In this document: in pieces, positions 24,099 through 35,615 of the stretch | Position numbering within the stretch: the first letter of the stretch is position 1 | How the letters are laid out: each line of letters opens with the position of its first letter | NCBI GenBank assembly: GCA_014529385.2 | Contig: CM043964.1 | Span: 4,580,997-4,644,996 of the forward strand | Length of the DNA stretch: 64,000 bases | Direction of reading: 5' to 3' | Origin: Adiantum capillus-veneris | Taxonomy: Eukaryota; Streptophyta; Polypodiopsida; Polypodiales; Pteridaceae | Notes under the pieces: model-generated | Seen by the model: only the letters and a program-made list of their open reading frames with translations | What the model was told of the DNA's origin: nothing | Databases searched by the model: none | Program-made: the position numbers and the translations under genes

Positions 24099-24336
24099 TG
24101 CACAAGATGAAAAACAAAGTTTTGTTTGTATCTATGAACTTTGATAAATCTATGATCTGCGTTAGAATTGGTTATGACATTAGATTTGCAAGAATGTATG
24201 CATTATGTGGTTTTTTGTAGATCAAAGAGAACCAATTGGGCTAATAGGTGAAGATTAAATGAAGGGTTGGGTTTCTACTTATAAAGGTAGAGCTTGATGT
24301 GCTGAGTAAACTGGTCTAGACGGCTCATCAAATGGA
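24099..24336 (+). repeat. Long direct repeat, copy 1 (probable LTR segment)
   Basis: This 238-bp segment recurs at 26275-26512 with scattered substitutions and equal length. The second copy lies just after a gypsy integrase end and a polypurine-like run, so the pair are probably parts of the two LTRs of a deleted gypsy element. Confidence 0.65.
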
Positions 24337-25597
24337 GCCCTAGTGAGAAAGCTATGGTAGTTTAAAGCTAGAAGTGGCTACAGATCTGAGACGAGAAGGG
24401 TAGATGGGCGGAGGTGGTCAAGGGTGGTTTGAAGTGACCGATGCATAGGGATTGAATTATGGATCCTATCGGTCCTTTTAGATCAACAATCAGAGTCTCA
24501 GAGGCCAAGTCGCAAAGCTTTGAAGTTTTGACACGGGTCGGTTTTGAGCCGGTTTGATCACTTTGGGAAGCGTGCCATCAGATGTTTCTGGAGCTCAACA
24601 AGATTTACAAGGTAGTGGACACCAAATGGGACAAGCTAAAAGTTTTTTTATTGGGACTTTTCAGAACCTTGGAGGCAGAGCGCTCTAGGCTTGCCACGTG
24701 GCATGCAGTTAAACCCACATATGGGTACGTTGATAAGAGAGAAGGGGTATTTGTATGAGGGCGTGGACCCATTATGAGCATCAAAGAGCTCATGGGAGCT
24801 TGCAGTGTGGTAGTGATGGTGGCCGGCCCAAGTGGGAACTACACAGGCGGGGGCGGGGGCTCGTCGGGCGCACGGTGGCATTCAGGTGCAAAAATGGACG
24901 GCTTTGGTGGCACACTGGCCATTGGTGGTGCTTAGGACATTGATGACATGACATTGTGTTATTGGACGGGTCCTGCAACCCTGTTGGGCACCCAATTGCT
25001 TGAAGACAAAACCCTCCCCACACTAGCGAGTCGCTAGTGCCCTAGGGAGGGGCTTATGTGAGAAGGAAGGTGGCACCCTGGCACCTAGTGAACATGTCAG
25101 AGAGAGAAGCCAGGCGGCCAAGCCAAGAGAACAAAGCCTAGGGGAGGTTTCACACAAAGTAAGAGAAAGAATGGAAAGTGGCTGATGTGGCAAGGCCATG
25201 TGATAGATACTCAGAGTGGTAGGCCGATTGTAAGATGTGCATGCAAAATACTAAAATAAACTCACGATGGGCTTCACGGATAGGGAAGCAACCATTCTTC
25301 CTTTTTGTTTTTTGTCCTAAGCAACCCCTATAAAAGGCCGTTCTCATGCATTAACGGGGTTCTTCTTTTTTTTTGGCTTCCTTCTTCTTTAACCATTTTT
25401 GGAGGTTCTTGGGAGGGGCTTTTGGAGAACAAACGAAAGTAGAAGGCAAAGTTGTCTCTTGAGAGTAGTTGGAGAAGACAAGGGAAGGGCGGGAAAAGTA
25501 TTGAGAGCACAAAACAACTGGATGGCGATACAATTTGGGGGAGTTTTTTGGGCCAAGGGTTACAGTTCGAAGGGCATATCGAAGCGGGCATATGCAA
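24337..25597 (+). other. Possible remainder of the left LTR, no gene
   Basis: No ORF with a known motif. A TATA-like CTATAAAAGG at about 25328-25337 could be an LTR promoter, which would make this the rest of a long 5' LTR and leader. I have no second copy to prove it. Confidence 0.35.
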
Positions 25598-26119
25598 TAG
25601 AATTGTAAAAGAGCAATTGGAAAACTTGAAGCTGTATCTATTGCCAGTTGAATCCGATGTGGTAGGGCCATCAAACTTATGTATGGACAGAAGCCTATTA
25701 TGCCTCTTGAGGAGGCTGTGACTACATGGAGCATATTGCCAGGGGATTTAGAAATGAGTAGAGAAGATTTTCTTGCTTCAAGGATTCTATAGCTAGAGCG
25801 GAGAAACGAAGATATAGAAGCTGCAAAGGAGAAATTAAGGAGTGATCATTTGAAAAATAAGGAGGCTTTTGACAAACGGCATAGGCTAAGTCCATGTTCT
25901 ATTCAAGAAGGGGATTGGGTTCTTGTTTATGATAGAAGTTTGGACAACCAATACACAGCTATGTGGGAGATCGTTAAGTGGTTGTTTGGCCCGTATGTAG
26001 TTAAACATGCTTTTGCTAATGCTACCTACAAATTATGTGAGATGGATGGTACGGAGTTGAAATTTCCAGTTGAAGGTAAGCGTGTCAAGATATATAAAGG
26101 GAGAAATGAAGAGCTATAA
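25598..26119 (+). pseudogene. Gypsy integrase C-terminal fragment
   Basis: The last 89 codons contain KNKEAFDKRHRLSP, EGDWVLVYDRSLDNQ, LFGPYVVKHAF and a DGTELKFPVEGKRVKIY ending, the usual order in the C-terminal part of plant and fungal gypsy integrases. Upstream, in pieces of frames with stops, are equivalents of the P-E-TW and LERRNEDIEAAKEKLRSDH block. The frame is broken, and the catalytic core is missing, so this is a relic. The polypurine-like TTTAGAGGGGATGGA and the TGTTGTGC LTR start follow at about 26242-26264. Confidence 0.75.
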
Positions 26120-26274
26120 ATTGCAAACAAAGACTTCAATGTGGACGAAGATAAGGATTTAGATGATGAAGATGTGATTTCTGACGAAGATGTTGGTTTG
26201 GATAACCTCTAGAGATTGTCACATACTAGAGGATGTGCATGTTTAGAGGGGATGGATGTTGTGCTGTTTTTGCA

Positions 26275-26512
26275 TGCACAAGATGAAAAATAAAGTTTTG
26301 TTTGTATCTATGAGCTTTGACAAATCTATGATCTGTGTTAGAACTATTTATGGCATTAGATTAACAGGAATGTATGCATTATGTGGTTTTGTGTAGACCA
26401 AAATGAGCCAGTTGAACTGACATGCGAAGATTAAATGAAGGGTTAGTTTTCTACTTATAAAGGTAGAGCTTGATGTGCTTAGTAAACTGGTCCAAACGGC
26501 TCATCAAATGGA
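26275..26512 (+). repeat. Long direct repeat, copy 2 (probable 3' LTR segment)
   Basis: Matches 24099-24336. The LTR itself probably starts at 26257 (TGTTGTGC) after a purine-rich tract. Confidence 0.65.
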
Positions 26513-27355
26513 TCATCAAATAGACCCGCCAAGAAACCTATGTCCTGTCACAAGGGCTTACTGCCCACCAGCAAGAACTATCCACAGACCTGGCTTTCAG
26601 TCATAGGAGACCTCACATGTGCCAAAATTCAAATCAATACAGTTCGCATACATTGATGCACATTGTGCTTCTTGCTCAACTAGGCACAAAGCCAGCGCAT
26701 GAGAGATAGAGGGGCTGCACACTTAGACTGCTTACTCCCTGCCTTATCCATACATGCTAGTGTATGCAGCATGTTGTGCAGCCTCGCAGCCAGTCTATAG
26801 GTGCATTGGAGAGAGTCTATACAGCCCACTATGGCCGCCTTGCAACCGCCTGTCTTGCTTGGCCGCTGCGCGCTGCTGCTGGCCTCCTGAGAGCCACCAC
26901 CCAGGTTACCCACACTTGGCTTCTCGTACACCGATATACAACACTTGTGGGCTTCCTTTTCGTCACCACCTTGGGCTGACCATGCTACTTGATTGTCTAG
27001 AGGATGAATGCACAATACCTTAGCCTTATCCACACATGTGGGGGGGTCCCACACAAGCTATCCACGAGCAAAGATCGGGTCACACCGCCGTACCAGCACA
27101 CTCAAGGCAGCGGGTTGCGTGCGGGAGGGAAGGGGGATACCTTCTACTGCTACAGATCCGCCCTCCTACCTCTCCAATCTCCTCCAAAAATCTCCCAATC
27201 CACCTTTTGGGATGCGATTCTCAAGACCCTTCTTCTCCTCCGCCAAGCTCAAGCTCCCATGGTTGAGCTGCGAGCTCTGTGCCTGCACAAGCTCTCTGTT
27301 TGAGCTCACTCCACCATAGCCAAAGCTCCAGGCACCTACTATGCCGTCATATCTT
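26513..27355. other. Unassigned stretch, possible leader of a minus-strand copia-like element
   Basis: It lies on the internal side of a minus-strand PBS at 27367-27356. Minus-strand ORFs here have no clear Gag motif. Confidence 0.35.
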
Positions 27356-27367
27356 GCTCTGATACCA
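27356..27367 (-). promoter_or_regulatory. Primer-binding site, tRNA-iMet type
   Basis: The minus strand reads TGGTATCAGAGC, a perfect match to the common plant initiator-Met PBS. The LTR-like sequence 27368-27558 lies on its 5' side in that orientation. Confidence 0.6.
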
Positions 27368-27558
27368 GTTTTTGGGATCGAGGGAGCACACAAGCAAGAG
27401 AGAGGGAGAGAGAAGCACACAGAACACACAAAGTGGGTGGGGAGACTAAGAAGTTGCAACTCCCCCTATACAATGTACTCACTATAAGTATAGGGATTAG
27501 TGGGTGAGCACCCGTGACTTGGGCGGTCGGTCAAGGCACATCGGCCTTAGCCCCAACA
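27368..27558 (-). repeat. LTR-like sequence of a minus-strand element
   Basis: On the minus strand it begins TGTTGGGGCTAAGG, contains a TATA-like CTATACTTATAG region, and ends next to the iMet-type PBS. It interrupts the minus-strand gypsy integrase relic exactly at its outer end (27558/27559), as an insertion would. The inner end is not a standard CA, and no second LTR or target duplication was found. Confidence 0.45.
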
Positions 27559-29393
27559 TATCATACTTGTAGCTTTGGTTCGCAAAGCCCTCCCTTCAAC
27601 TGTTTCTTCAAATCTTTCGTGGCAAGCACAATGTATCTCATTTTCCATAATCCTATGGGCATTGTAATCAAATCGACTACCCATTTGAAATGCATGCATA
27701 ATGGATACCTTGGATGTAATCCATCTCTATGCTTTACATTTGAGTATATTTGACATACAGTATAAGTTTCAACAAAGTGCTCCGCATCTTACACATACCC
27801 TTCCACCAATATTGTTCTTGATTTTAGCAAAAGTGTCCCAAATTCCCCTGTGTCTTGCCCATAGTGACTCATGAAATTCTTTAAGTACTTGAAGTTGTGT
27901 TACCTTATCACAAATAACTCACTGAGGGGTTCTTCTCCACTTCTTTGGATGCCTCCATAGAAACCCATCCCGTAAGAAATACCCATAAGCCTTCTTTTGA
28001 ATACATTTAAACTCTTGTTTGGTCCACTCCTCTTGCTTCTTTATTTTGTACTTAAATATTTTCCAATCAACAACCATTCACCTTCATACTTGTCCTCGGC
28101 AAAAGATTGTAATGCAAAAATCGTGTTTTTACATTCTAAATGCAGTTTTGAAGAGGTAAAGAACCGCAATCCCACATCTTCAGCTTCAGAAATCATAGTC
28201 TCTTCATCTTGAAACCTTGCCCTAAATAGCATGTCAGCTACTGGATTATCCTTCCCTGCAATATGACGAAACTCAATATCTAATGACTTACTATATGCTA
28301 TCCAATGTAGCATGGCTATGTCTGGTGTAGGACAACTTTATCCAAGCAATGGTAAGCAATCTGTCTTTACTATTATAGAAGCACCGATAGAGTACTCTTT
28401 GTCACACCTTAGGGCAATTTCTACACCCCAAAGTTTCCTTTTAACCTACGAATATGCTGTTTGCCGAGCACTTAACACTTTAGCACCATATCTGATAGCA
28501 TACCTTTGTCCCTGATCGTCATCTTGTCCAATATCCCACCCAATACCTGTAGGACTTGTGTCAACGTCACAATAATTGGCTTTCCAATTTTGTAGTTTTC
28601 TTTCCTTAATGTAGGAGCCTCTTGTAACGTCTTCTTCAATTTACGCACAGCTTTTGAGTGTTCTTCTTTCCAAACAAATTTCTACCCCTTCCTAAGCAAC
28701 TGGATAAAACCTCTTCAACATGTGAAAAGTGGGGTAACCATATCAAGTAGAAAACACATGCACCTAAAAAACTTAGCATTTGAATTCCATGTCTCCTTCA
28801 TCCTTTGAATAGCCTCCACTTTGATGGGGCTTGGTCTTCTACTAGATGGTCGACATAACTGTCCCACAATCAAAACTTCTTTGACACCAAACATACACTT
28901 TTGGCCTGAGAGTGTAAGGTTCACCTCTTCAAACCTGGATAATATCTTGTCACAGTCAACAATATGGTTATCCAAAAACTTTATGCACCTCCTCTGATCT
29001 TTGAGTTCATCTTTTTCACCCTCTTCACACCCTTTTATTGGCATGTCATCAATAAAAGGCATGGTGATCTGAGGAATGAAATCTTGTACTTTGTTCATCC
29101 CGTTCATCGTGTGGGAAACTGAATTAGTTGCACCCTGTGGCAATGCACACATTCTTACTAATCCCAAAGGAGTATGCATGGTTGTCAGATCCCTACTTTC
29201 TACAGCCAGTTGAAATTGATCATAACCTGAATAGAAATCTCCCATAGAATAGATGGCTCTCTCAACAAAAGCCTCCACAAATTCATCAACCACTAGACCT
29301 GTACCTACATTTTTGATAGTTACCTTGTTCACTGGATGCATATCCTGTATAAACCTCAATGTACCATTCTTCTTGGGAACCCACCTGCTAGAG
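27559..29393 (-). pseudogene. Decayed gypsy pol: RT, RNase H and integrase zinc region
   Basis: Read on the minus strand from 29393. RT (29393 to about 28715) carries WVPKKNGTLRFIQD, YSMGDFYSGYDQFQL, LPQGATNS and PFIDD for the catalytic YxDD-type motif. RNase H follows at about 28600-28041, with DTSPTGIGWDIGQ, a KVLSARQTAYS block and HIAGKDNPVADML. The integrase zinc region is at about 27990-27559, with an H-x-HRG start and a truncated cysteine end. Several in-frame stops show it is dead. The RT type (IYSmgDfYSGYDQ) is common in fungal and plant gypsy elements. Both outer ends are cut by LTR-like insertions. Confidence 0.8.
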
Positions 29394-29657
29394 TGTGATG
29401 AGACACAGGAGCACAACAACTACATAACAGAAATTTCAAGTATACAGAGTAGATGTAGGAAATCAGATATCTGTATTGATGTAAATTCACGTGTATAAGA
29501 AGAGGGTATCTCGTATCAAACCTCCCGACCACCCTCAAGCTATCTCACTTTCAATCTTGTGTACATTTCTCAATCTCAATTGCACTCTCACTCTCACTCT
29601 CACTCTCAATCACACTCTCACTCTCATTCACAATCACAATCTCAAGGCGTCATCACA
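29394..29657 (+). repeat. Candidate LTR (264 bp) with perfect 8-bp inverted ends
   Basis: It starts TGTGATGA and ends TCATCACA, and has a TATA-like GTGTATAAG near 29489 and a (CACTCT)n run at about 29582-29630. It directly abuts the broken RT of the minus-strand gypsy relic. The flanking five bases (TAGAG and ATAGG) are not a duplication, so it would be one LTR of a larger or rearranged element, not a solo LTR. Confidence 0.4.
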
Positions 29658-29938
29658 ATAGGACAGCGCGTCGCATGCACATGCAACCCGCTTTTTCCCT
29701 TTCCCAAAAATAGCTCTGATATTAGTGAAAGTGCAATGGTAATGCCTGTGCTATCTTATAGCCTTTCCCTAGTGTACACACTGTCCGGTTGTGTTGGTGG
29801 CCTTGCGGCAACATAAGACCCATGTCCTTAAAATACTATACTTGAGAAATTTAAATTGTGTTTAATCAAATTATAACTTGTTCAAATTTTCTTCTCCATT
29901 CATTATCAAGATTTAAGGTTTGTGTGTTTAATTTAGGT

Positions 29939-31211
29939 ATGGATGATGATCAATTTCTTTCTCCTTGTCACCCCAGCAAAGGAGGTGGTACAAGGAGTGT
30001 CATCGTTTTGGAGCACCGTCGCATCGTTCCACTCCTTCAGCATCTCCCTCTATTTCAGAGCATTCACCGCGCTCCGAGAGTTCCGTGTCAGCTAGACAAT
30101 CAACACACTCTTCTAGGAACCGACGCTCTAGTGGTGGCGGTGGCGGTTGTTGTGAAGATGTTGTCGCTGATGCCTCGACACCGCCTCCTATTCGACAAGG
30201 CTCATTATTGTCCCCTTCTTTGCCTGCCCCAAAACCAGCCACGACATCGCTATCTACTCCAGGTTTTACGCGGCTATTGGCCGTTACTGGCTACACACCA
30301 CTCACTACTCCTTCGAGAGTTATCCTAGTCGACACTCCTCGCTTTGGGGATCAGACTACAGTGGAGACACCTTTCATCCGTATCCCCATCAAGCCACTCA
30401 AGACCCCTATCGAGACACCCAGGTTCACATGTCACAGGTGAGAGGGCTTACTGTACTCGATAGACATCAGTGGCGGCATCATCTTGGATGATGAAGGCAA
30501 GAAGGTGATCTCAAAACCCCTATCGAGACACCCAGGTTCACATGTCACAGGTGAGAGGGCTTACTGTACTCGATCGACATCAGTGGCGGCATCATCTTGG
30601 ATGATGAAGGCAAGAAGGTGATCTCACGCATGCACGGCCTTTGCTCTTATGTGTTTTGACACTACATACTAAAAACTTGGAGTGAAGTGCCAAATGAATT
30701 AAAAGACAAAGTCATCAATATGCTACATGACAAGTTTCCCGTGTCAAGTCGAGATGAGTGTTTCAATGAAGACCCGATGAAGGTGCGGATGCGCGAATAC
30801 TACAAACACAAGCATTTTGAAGTGCAAAAAGCAATAAAGCAAGGGTGGAGCAGGCCAGATTGGCTGGCCAAAGAAGATTGTAAGAATGGGAAGCGAGCAG
30901 CACGCGAGAATCTTGACAAGTGGAAGCAACAAAACGAGGCATCCAAAGCACGAGTAGAGGCAGGGAGCTCACACCACTTGGGGAGCGGTGGGTGGGCATC
31001 ATTTCAGGCCGATTTTGTAAGTGTTTTTTCATTGCCCTTTAGGTTAGGTAGTTATGTCTATTTGTACTTTTAAATTCTAACATAATGTATTCTTTGTATG
31101 TTTTGAGCAGTGGTCGATGACAAGATGTGACCCCACAGCATACGAGCACGAATATGCAGGCAGAAAGGGCTTAAATGCCTTGATTGACATTCTCAGTTCC
31201 CGCGTCGGCAT
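29939..31211 (+). pseudogene. En/Spm (CACTA)-type ORF1 relic, PF03004-like
   Basis: The first exon begins at ATG 29939 (MDDDQFLSP), then needs a frame change into a Ser/Pro-rich segment (29965-30441). After a 113-bp tandem duplication the text resumes as SGGIILDDEGKKVISRMHG, an in-frame TGA near 30656, then WSEVPNELKDKVINMLHDKF and, after ~110 residues, SSHHLGSGGWASFQADF. This order (D-x-G, then W-x-x-VP and F, then the N/R helix and an HHxGSGG-like end) fits the plant En/Spm ORF1 family. An intron fits at 31018-31110: the donor GTAAGTG follows QADF and the acceptor GAGCAG precedes WSMTRCDPTAYEHEYAGRKG. The protein is thought to bind subterminal repeats. Here it is not translatable as a whole. 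Confidence 0.6.
30397..30622. repeat. Tandem duplication, 113-bp unit
   Basis: 30397-30509 is repeated at 30510-30622 with two substitutions seen (G/A near 30402/30515 and A/C in GATAGAC/GATCGAC). The length is not a multiple of three, so it breaks the ORF1 frame. High identity means it is recent. Confidence 0.93.
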
Positions 31212-31799
31212 GGTTATTATTTCACTTTACTTTCTTATATTTGTTAGATTTTAATGATAAGCTAGGAAAATAGATTGTTTTGTAATTATATATTTATACT
31301 TACAAAAAGTCTTATTGTTTTTTCTACAAAATCTGACAAATACGTTGCTTGGACGCAATGAGACGTCGAATTTAGACGACGTCACTCTACCCGTAGCCAG
31401 ATAGCACTAGTTTTCTTTTGTCATAGCATGTATAATGAGATGACGTGTGTACGTCTTTTTTGTAACTATTGGTCAACGATGTATTTGCTCAATAATGAGA
31501 ATTGTGTTTTAACTATTACATTTTGATCAAAGCTAAACAATAAAGTGATTTTGTCTATGATGTGTATAATTTTGTCATTGTATTACTTTTTTCAATTCAC
31601 TTTCGTCGAAATACTTTTGTTAGTTTTGCATCTTTATTCTACAAACGATACTATGCATGATGGAGGTGATGGTTATATTGTCTTGTGAGTGAGTACCATG
31701 GGTCTATACCTTGCACTTTCTTTCAAGGATGAATCTGGGCTTATCCTGGATTCATCTAGGTAAAATTTATTCTGGAAACAATGTTCAATATGGTTGATG
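31212..31799. other. AT-rich non-coding part of the CACTA relic
   Basis: No ORF of note. It lies between the last recognisable ORF1 exon and the subterminal repeats. Confidence 0.35.
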
Positions 31800-32097
31800 G
31801 GTGAATGCCCTGCCACCCAAAAATTTTAATTCTCGAGCGTCTATATAGGCATCTTTATATAAGGTTCTGCAACATCGCTATGTTTGTCGCTACATAAGGA
31901 CTGTTGACATCGCTATATGCGTCACTATAGTCGTCTCTATTTAGAGACGCATATCACGACGCATACAGAGATGCTCATAGTGAAATTCCCGTTGCGATGC
32001 TTTTAGTGACAGTGGTATAAGCGACACTGGGGGGTAAAAACGCCCATTGTATTTTCGTCACTACAGCCGTCACAAGTGCACATAACCTCTTGTAGTG
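31800..32097 (+). mobile_element. Right end of a CACTA transposon with subterminal repeats
   Basis: The end reads CATAACCTCTTGTAGTG on the plus strand, i.e. CACTACAAGAGG from outside in, the standard CACTA terminus. Inside it are repeated words such as GTCACTA, TATGCGTC and GAGACG, in both orientations, typical of subterminal binding sites. A matching left end was not found; the left side is cut by other elements near 29657. The PF03004-like gene lies on the same side and strand as expected. Confidence 0.65.
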
Positions 32098-33105
32098 GCA
32101 GTCCCCCCCCCCCCCCCCCAATCTCATTGTCACTGTCTTTCTCTAATTCATACTTTTGTGTACAGTCATGGATTACTGAAAAGGATGATTTCCTTCGGCG
32201 TCGAACAAGAGAGTATTGTGGAAGGGATGCAACACACTAGGAAAATACGTTGCGAGACTCTGTGAGGCACCCATACTAGTCTTTCACAATGGAATGTCTC
32301 AAGAGGGAAGTACTGCACGTTCTCCTTCAAGATGCTCTCATGCTTCCTAGGTGGACCAATGCTACCACAAAATGCAGACAAAGTTATCCTCGTCGACAAA
32401 GTCTTTCGAATTGAATGTTTTGGATACTATCCGGGGTACAATGTTGGCCATGCAGCTTATTATTACACATACACATTAATGGCACTCACTTTAGGGAAAC
32501 AAAACCCAAATGAACTCTTGGATTATGGCAACCATTTAATGATCCGATACAAGGGAATGTGCCAAAAGATATCCACTATCCGTCATCAAGTTGAGAGACT
32601 TCCAACTTGTACAAGATCTATCAAATCATTAGGCATCTCTTGTACATGCTGTGACCTAAAATCAAATTCTCTTGATCCACCTATGGTTAGCATATTGCAT
32701 TGTCTCTCTCTAATATCTCTGGCCTTTAGGAGCACTGGAGTTTTTGAATGCCTCTACTCGTTTCCTTTTCTTTTGTTGCAAATGCATAATTGCTTGCATT
32801 GTTGTTGAACATTCCAATACATGTTTTTGCTGCAGCAAGCCGATGAAGGATTCTACAATAAAATCACTAAAAAAACTCTTTCAAACTATTTGCCTTATCT
32901 CAAGAGCCACCATGTTGTGTGTGTCTGAAATATGCATTCATGGCCATGTAATGAGACTTTTCCAAGCCTTGAGTGTTCCATATGCATGAAGTATGGTAAG
33001 TGAATAAAAATGATGTGTTGCAAATAAAACATGGTGTGAGGAATTTCAAACATCCTTCCAGTCCTTTTCATGTAAAAGGATGTTTTAACAATTACCATGT
33101 AATGA
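32098..33105. other. Unassigned stretch after a poly-C run
   Basis: It starts with a run of about 17 C (32103-32119). The plus-strand ORF 32332-32808 (158 codons) has no motif I can name with confidence. Confidence 0.4.
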
Positions 33106-33397
33106 GTAATCTGAGTTTCAGTCCATGCTGTCTTAAATGCTTTCTTTAGTAGCTAAAGGTTCTCCTTAAACTTGTTTAGATCATTTTATCACACATTTGA
33201 AATAGAACATCAATAAAATGCCACACTTCACCCCTGGCATTGCAAACTATGTAATCTGAGTTTCAGTCCATGCTGTCTTAAATGCTTTCTTTAGTAGGCT
33301 GAAGGGTCTCCTTAAACTTGTTTAGATCATTTTGTCACACGTCTGAAATAGAACATCGATAAAACACCACACTTCACCCTTGGCATTGCAAACTATG
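33106..33397. repeat. Tandem duplication, 145-bp unit
   Basis: 33106-33250 is repeated at 33251-33397 with about ten differences (for example AGCTAAAGGTTCTCC versus AGGCTGAAGGGTCTCC). It is non-coding as far as I can see. Confidence 0.9.
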
Positions 33398-35087
33398 TGT
33401 TCTTGGTCCTTCACTACCATATGCAAATTTGTCCATTGCTAAAACTCAATTTTGCTAACATGCGTGGAAAGATATTTCATGCTTGGTTAGCTTCTTATCT
33501 TTCACGCCTGTTGGTGTAGATAAAAAACGGAGTGCTTTGACCCCACCAACATACGGTTTGCAAGGCACATCTTTAGCATTGGTTGACCGTTTCTCGTCCC
33601 GCTAGATTTTCACATTGCCCCCGTGGAGATCCATCTCTGACAAAACCAGTTCAAGCGCCTCTATTGCGATCTTCTATTCTTTTGAGTTGTTGATTTCTAA
33701 GAAAACCCAATGTGTAGATACACGAACGTCTCCACAATTCTGCATTTGTACAACTGTGGACATTGACAAGTGGAATATCGAGAAGTGGATGGAAATTAGG
33801 ATCCTTGTTGCGGGGAGTAGGAGCCTTTCTCCACCATTTTGGGTCCATCATCTTTGCACGCTCCATGCAATAGAAGCATGGATACTATACCATAGCACCC
33901 ATTCCACAATTATACATACACTTCAATGTTTTAAGGTCACCTGCAAGATGCCATTGGACTTGAAAGTCTCCCCAACCATTTACAATGAGCACCTTTTCTT
34001 GATTCATTTGTTTATCAATAATATCAGGGATAGGGGTTTAATGGAACACCCAATATAAAATGTCATGGTCTTCTTTCTTTACCTTCAAGGTTAAATCCTT
34101 ATGAGATGTGAAACTAAATCTAAAAGTAAATCACAAGGGGGATCACCAAAGCTGAAGAGAAGATGGAAATGGAATACCTAAAAAGCACCAAGCCACCATA
34201 TGTTTTTTTCTAATTGAATATTGGAGTATGAACGATCATCAGCGGGGCATTTTGAATGAGCCCTATTCATCAATGTTATTGTGTCTCGTTCTAGCTTCTT
34301 GTCTTTGAGAATCTCACACTAATCTAGCTTCAAAACAAAATACAAAACGCCACCAAGGTCCATGAATATATTGTTGTACTCATTGTAGGTTACAGTTGTT
34401 CCTTGAGATCTATAAATACCATCAATATGAAATGGATACTAATGAAGTCTAGCTATGCAAGGTTGAGTTGGATACTTGCTGTTGTTGGTAGAAATTTAGA
34501 CTTTATTCCACTCTTCACAAAAATGGAGGAGATAGAGTGATGAATAGCTAAGTATCCTCTCTTAGTCACACCAAGGGAGTCAAGTGTGCCCTGTATTTCA
34601 TTGGTAGACACTATAGTCTTTGTAATAAAATGGTCAACAATGAGTCAACAACATGCCGCTACAAAACCTTATACTTTTTGTCATGGATTATATCCTTTTC
34701 AAGACCACTTGTTATCAATGGCTTCAACTACTTTCCTACATTGGCCTTTGGATCTATGTTTTCTTTGTCTCGATATATACTATGTCTACATAGAAAACAT
34801 AACAAACATAACAAACATAAGAGAAAACTATGTATAGGTAAAATAAACTATAAGGTTCACAATCTTGAACTCAATGCTGCTTGGATTCTTTTCTTGAGAC
34901 TGCTAGAGCCAACCTTCAAGGTTTCAAGATTCCATAAGCTTGTATCTTTCCTTTGTAAGTTCCACTCTTTTTCTTGCAAGACCTGTATTTCTTGGGTGCA
35001 CTACAAAAGGGTTTTTAGTTCCTCACAATGAAAATTAGAAATTTGTAGAATCTCATGTGCTTGATGATGAACCATGCTTTTATGAAT
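33398..35087. other. Unassigned stretch
   Basis: ORFs up to 147 codons (33615-34058) without known motifs. No LTR or PBS is seen. Confidence 0.4.
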
Positions 35088-35615
35088 TTATGATTTCCTA
35101 GTTAGATCTTTGCAGTAGCCAAGTAAACCATTATGTCCGTCACCTGTAAAGGTCAATAAGGTAGTGGGATTTGCAAATGCAGGGGAGGCATTGTTCATGG
35201 GATTCAAAGGATAAAGTGAGTCATTTGTCCATAAATCTATGTATTTTCCTCCCTCTACTTTGAGTTTTTCTTTCTCGATGGGTGTCACTATTGTGTTTGT
35301 TTTACATCGCTTGCATAAAAGCCCATATTTAGGATTCAAATCTATGTGTAGATGATATTTATGTCGTTTTGTGAGGAGGTTTGAGGGGGTGGATGAAGAA
35401 GCCATGAATACACAGTTCAAGAAAATCAAGAAACAAAAGGGTAGAATGCCATTAGTCCCTACTACATACATCGTATGGAGAAGAACTTCCCTTCTATATG
35501 ATGAGGTGCATTCATTATAACTGAAAAGGGACATTCCATCAATCATAACGGTTGTTATGTCTCTGTCGAAAGAATCCACTTCGAAGTACACTTTTTGAAT
35601 GGTTGATGAGGACAC
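35088..35615 (-). CDS. Hypothetical ORF, up to 175 codons
   Basis: An uninterrupted frame. A more natural start may be the internal ATG that gives MASSSTPSNLLTKRHKYHLH at about 35405. It contains a CKRC pair (YGLLCKRCKTNTIV) and an otherwise ordinary composition. I recognise no family. It may be an exon of a decayed gene or a mobile-element ORF. Confidence 0.25.
   Translation of the reverse strand: MSSSTIQKVYFEVDSFDRDITTVMIDGMSLFSYNECTSSYRREVLLHTMYVVGTNGILPFCFLIFLNCVFMASSSTPSNLLTKRHKYHLHIDLNPKYGLLCKRCKTNTIVTPIEKEKLKVEGGKYIDLWTNDSLYPLNPMNNASPAFANPTTLLTFTGDGHNGLLGYCKDLTRKS

Noticed and set aside
29709-29722. A second minus-strand iMet-type PBS (GCTCTGATATTA on the plus strand)
   Set aside because: It differs at two of 12 positions, and no LTR border abuts it.
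32160-32420. Possible FAR1/MULE SWIM-like segment (an REEVLHVLLQDA...LPRWTNATTK pattern)
   Set aside because: Only one weak motif, no cysteine pattern before it, frame broken; resemblance is too slight to annotate.
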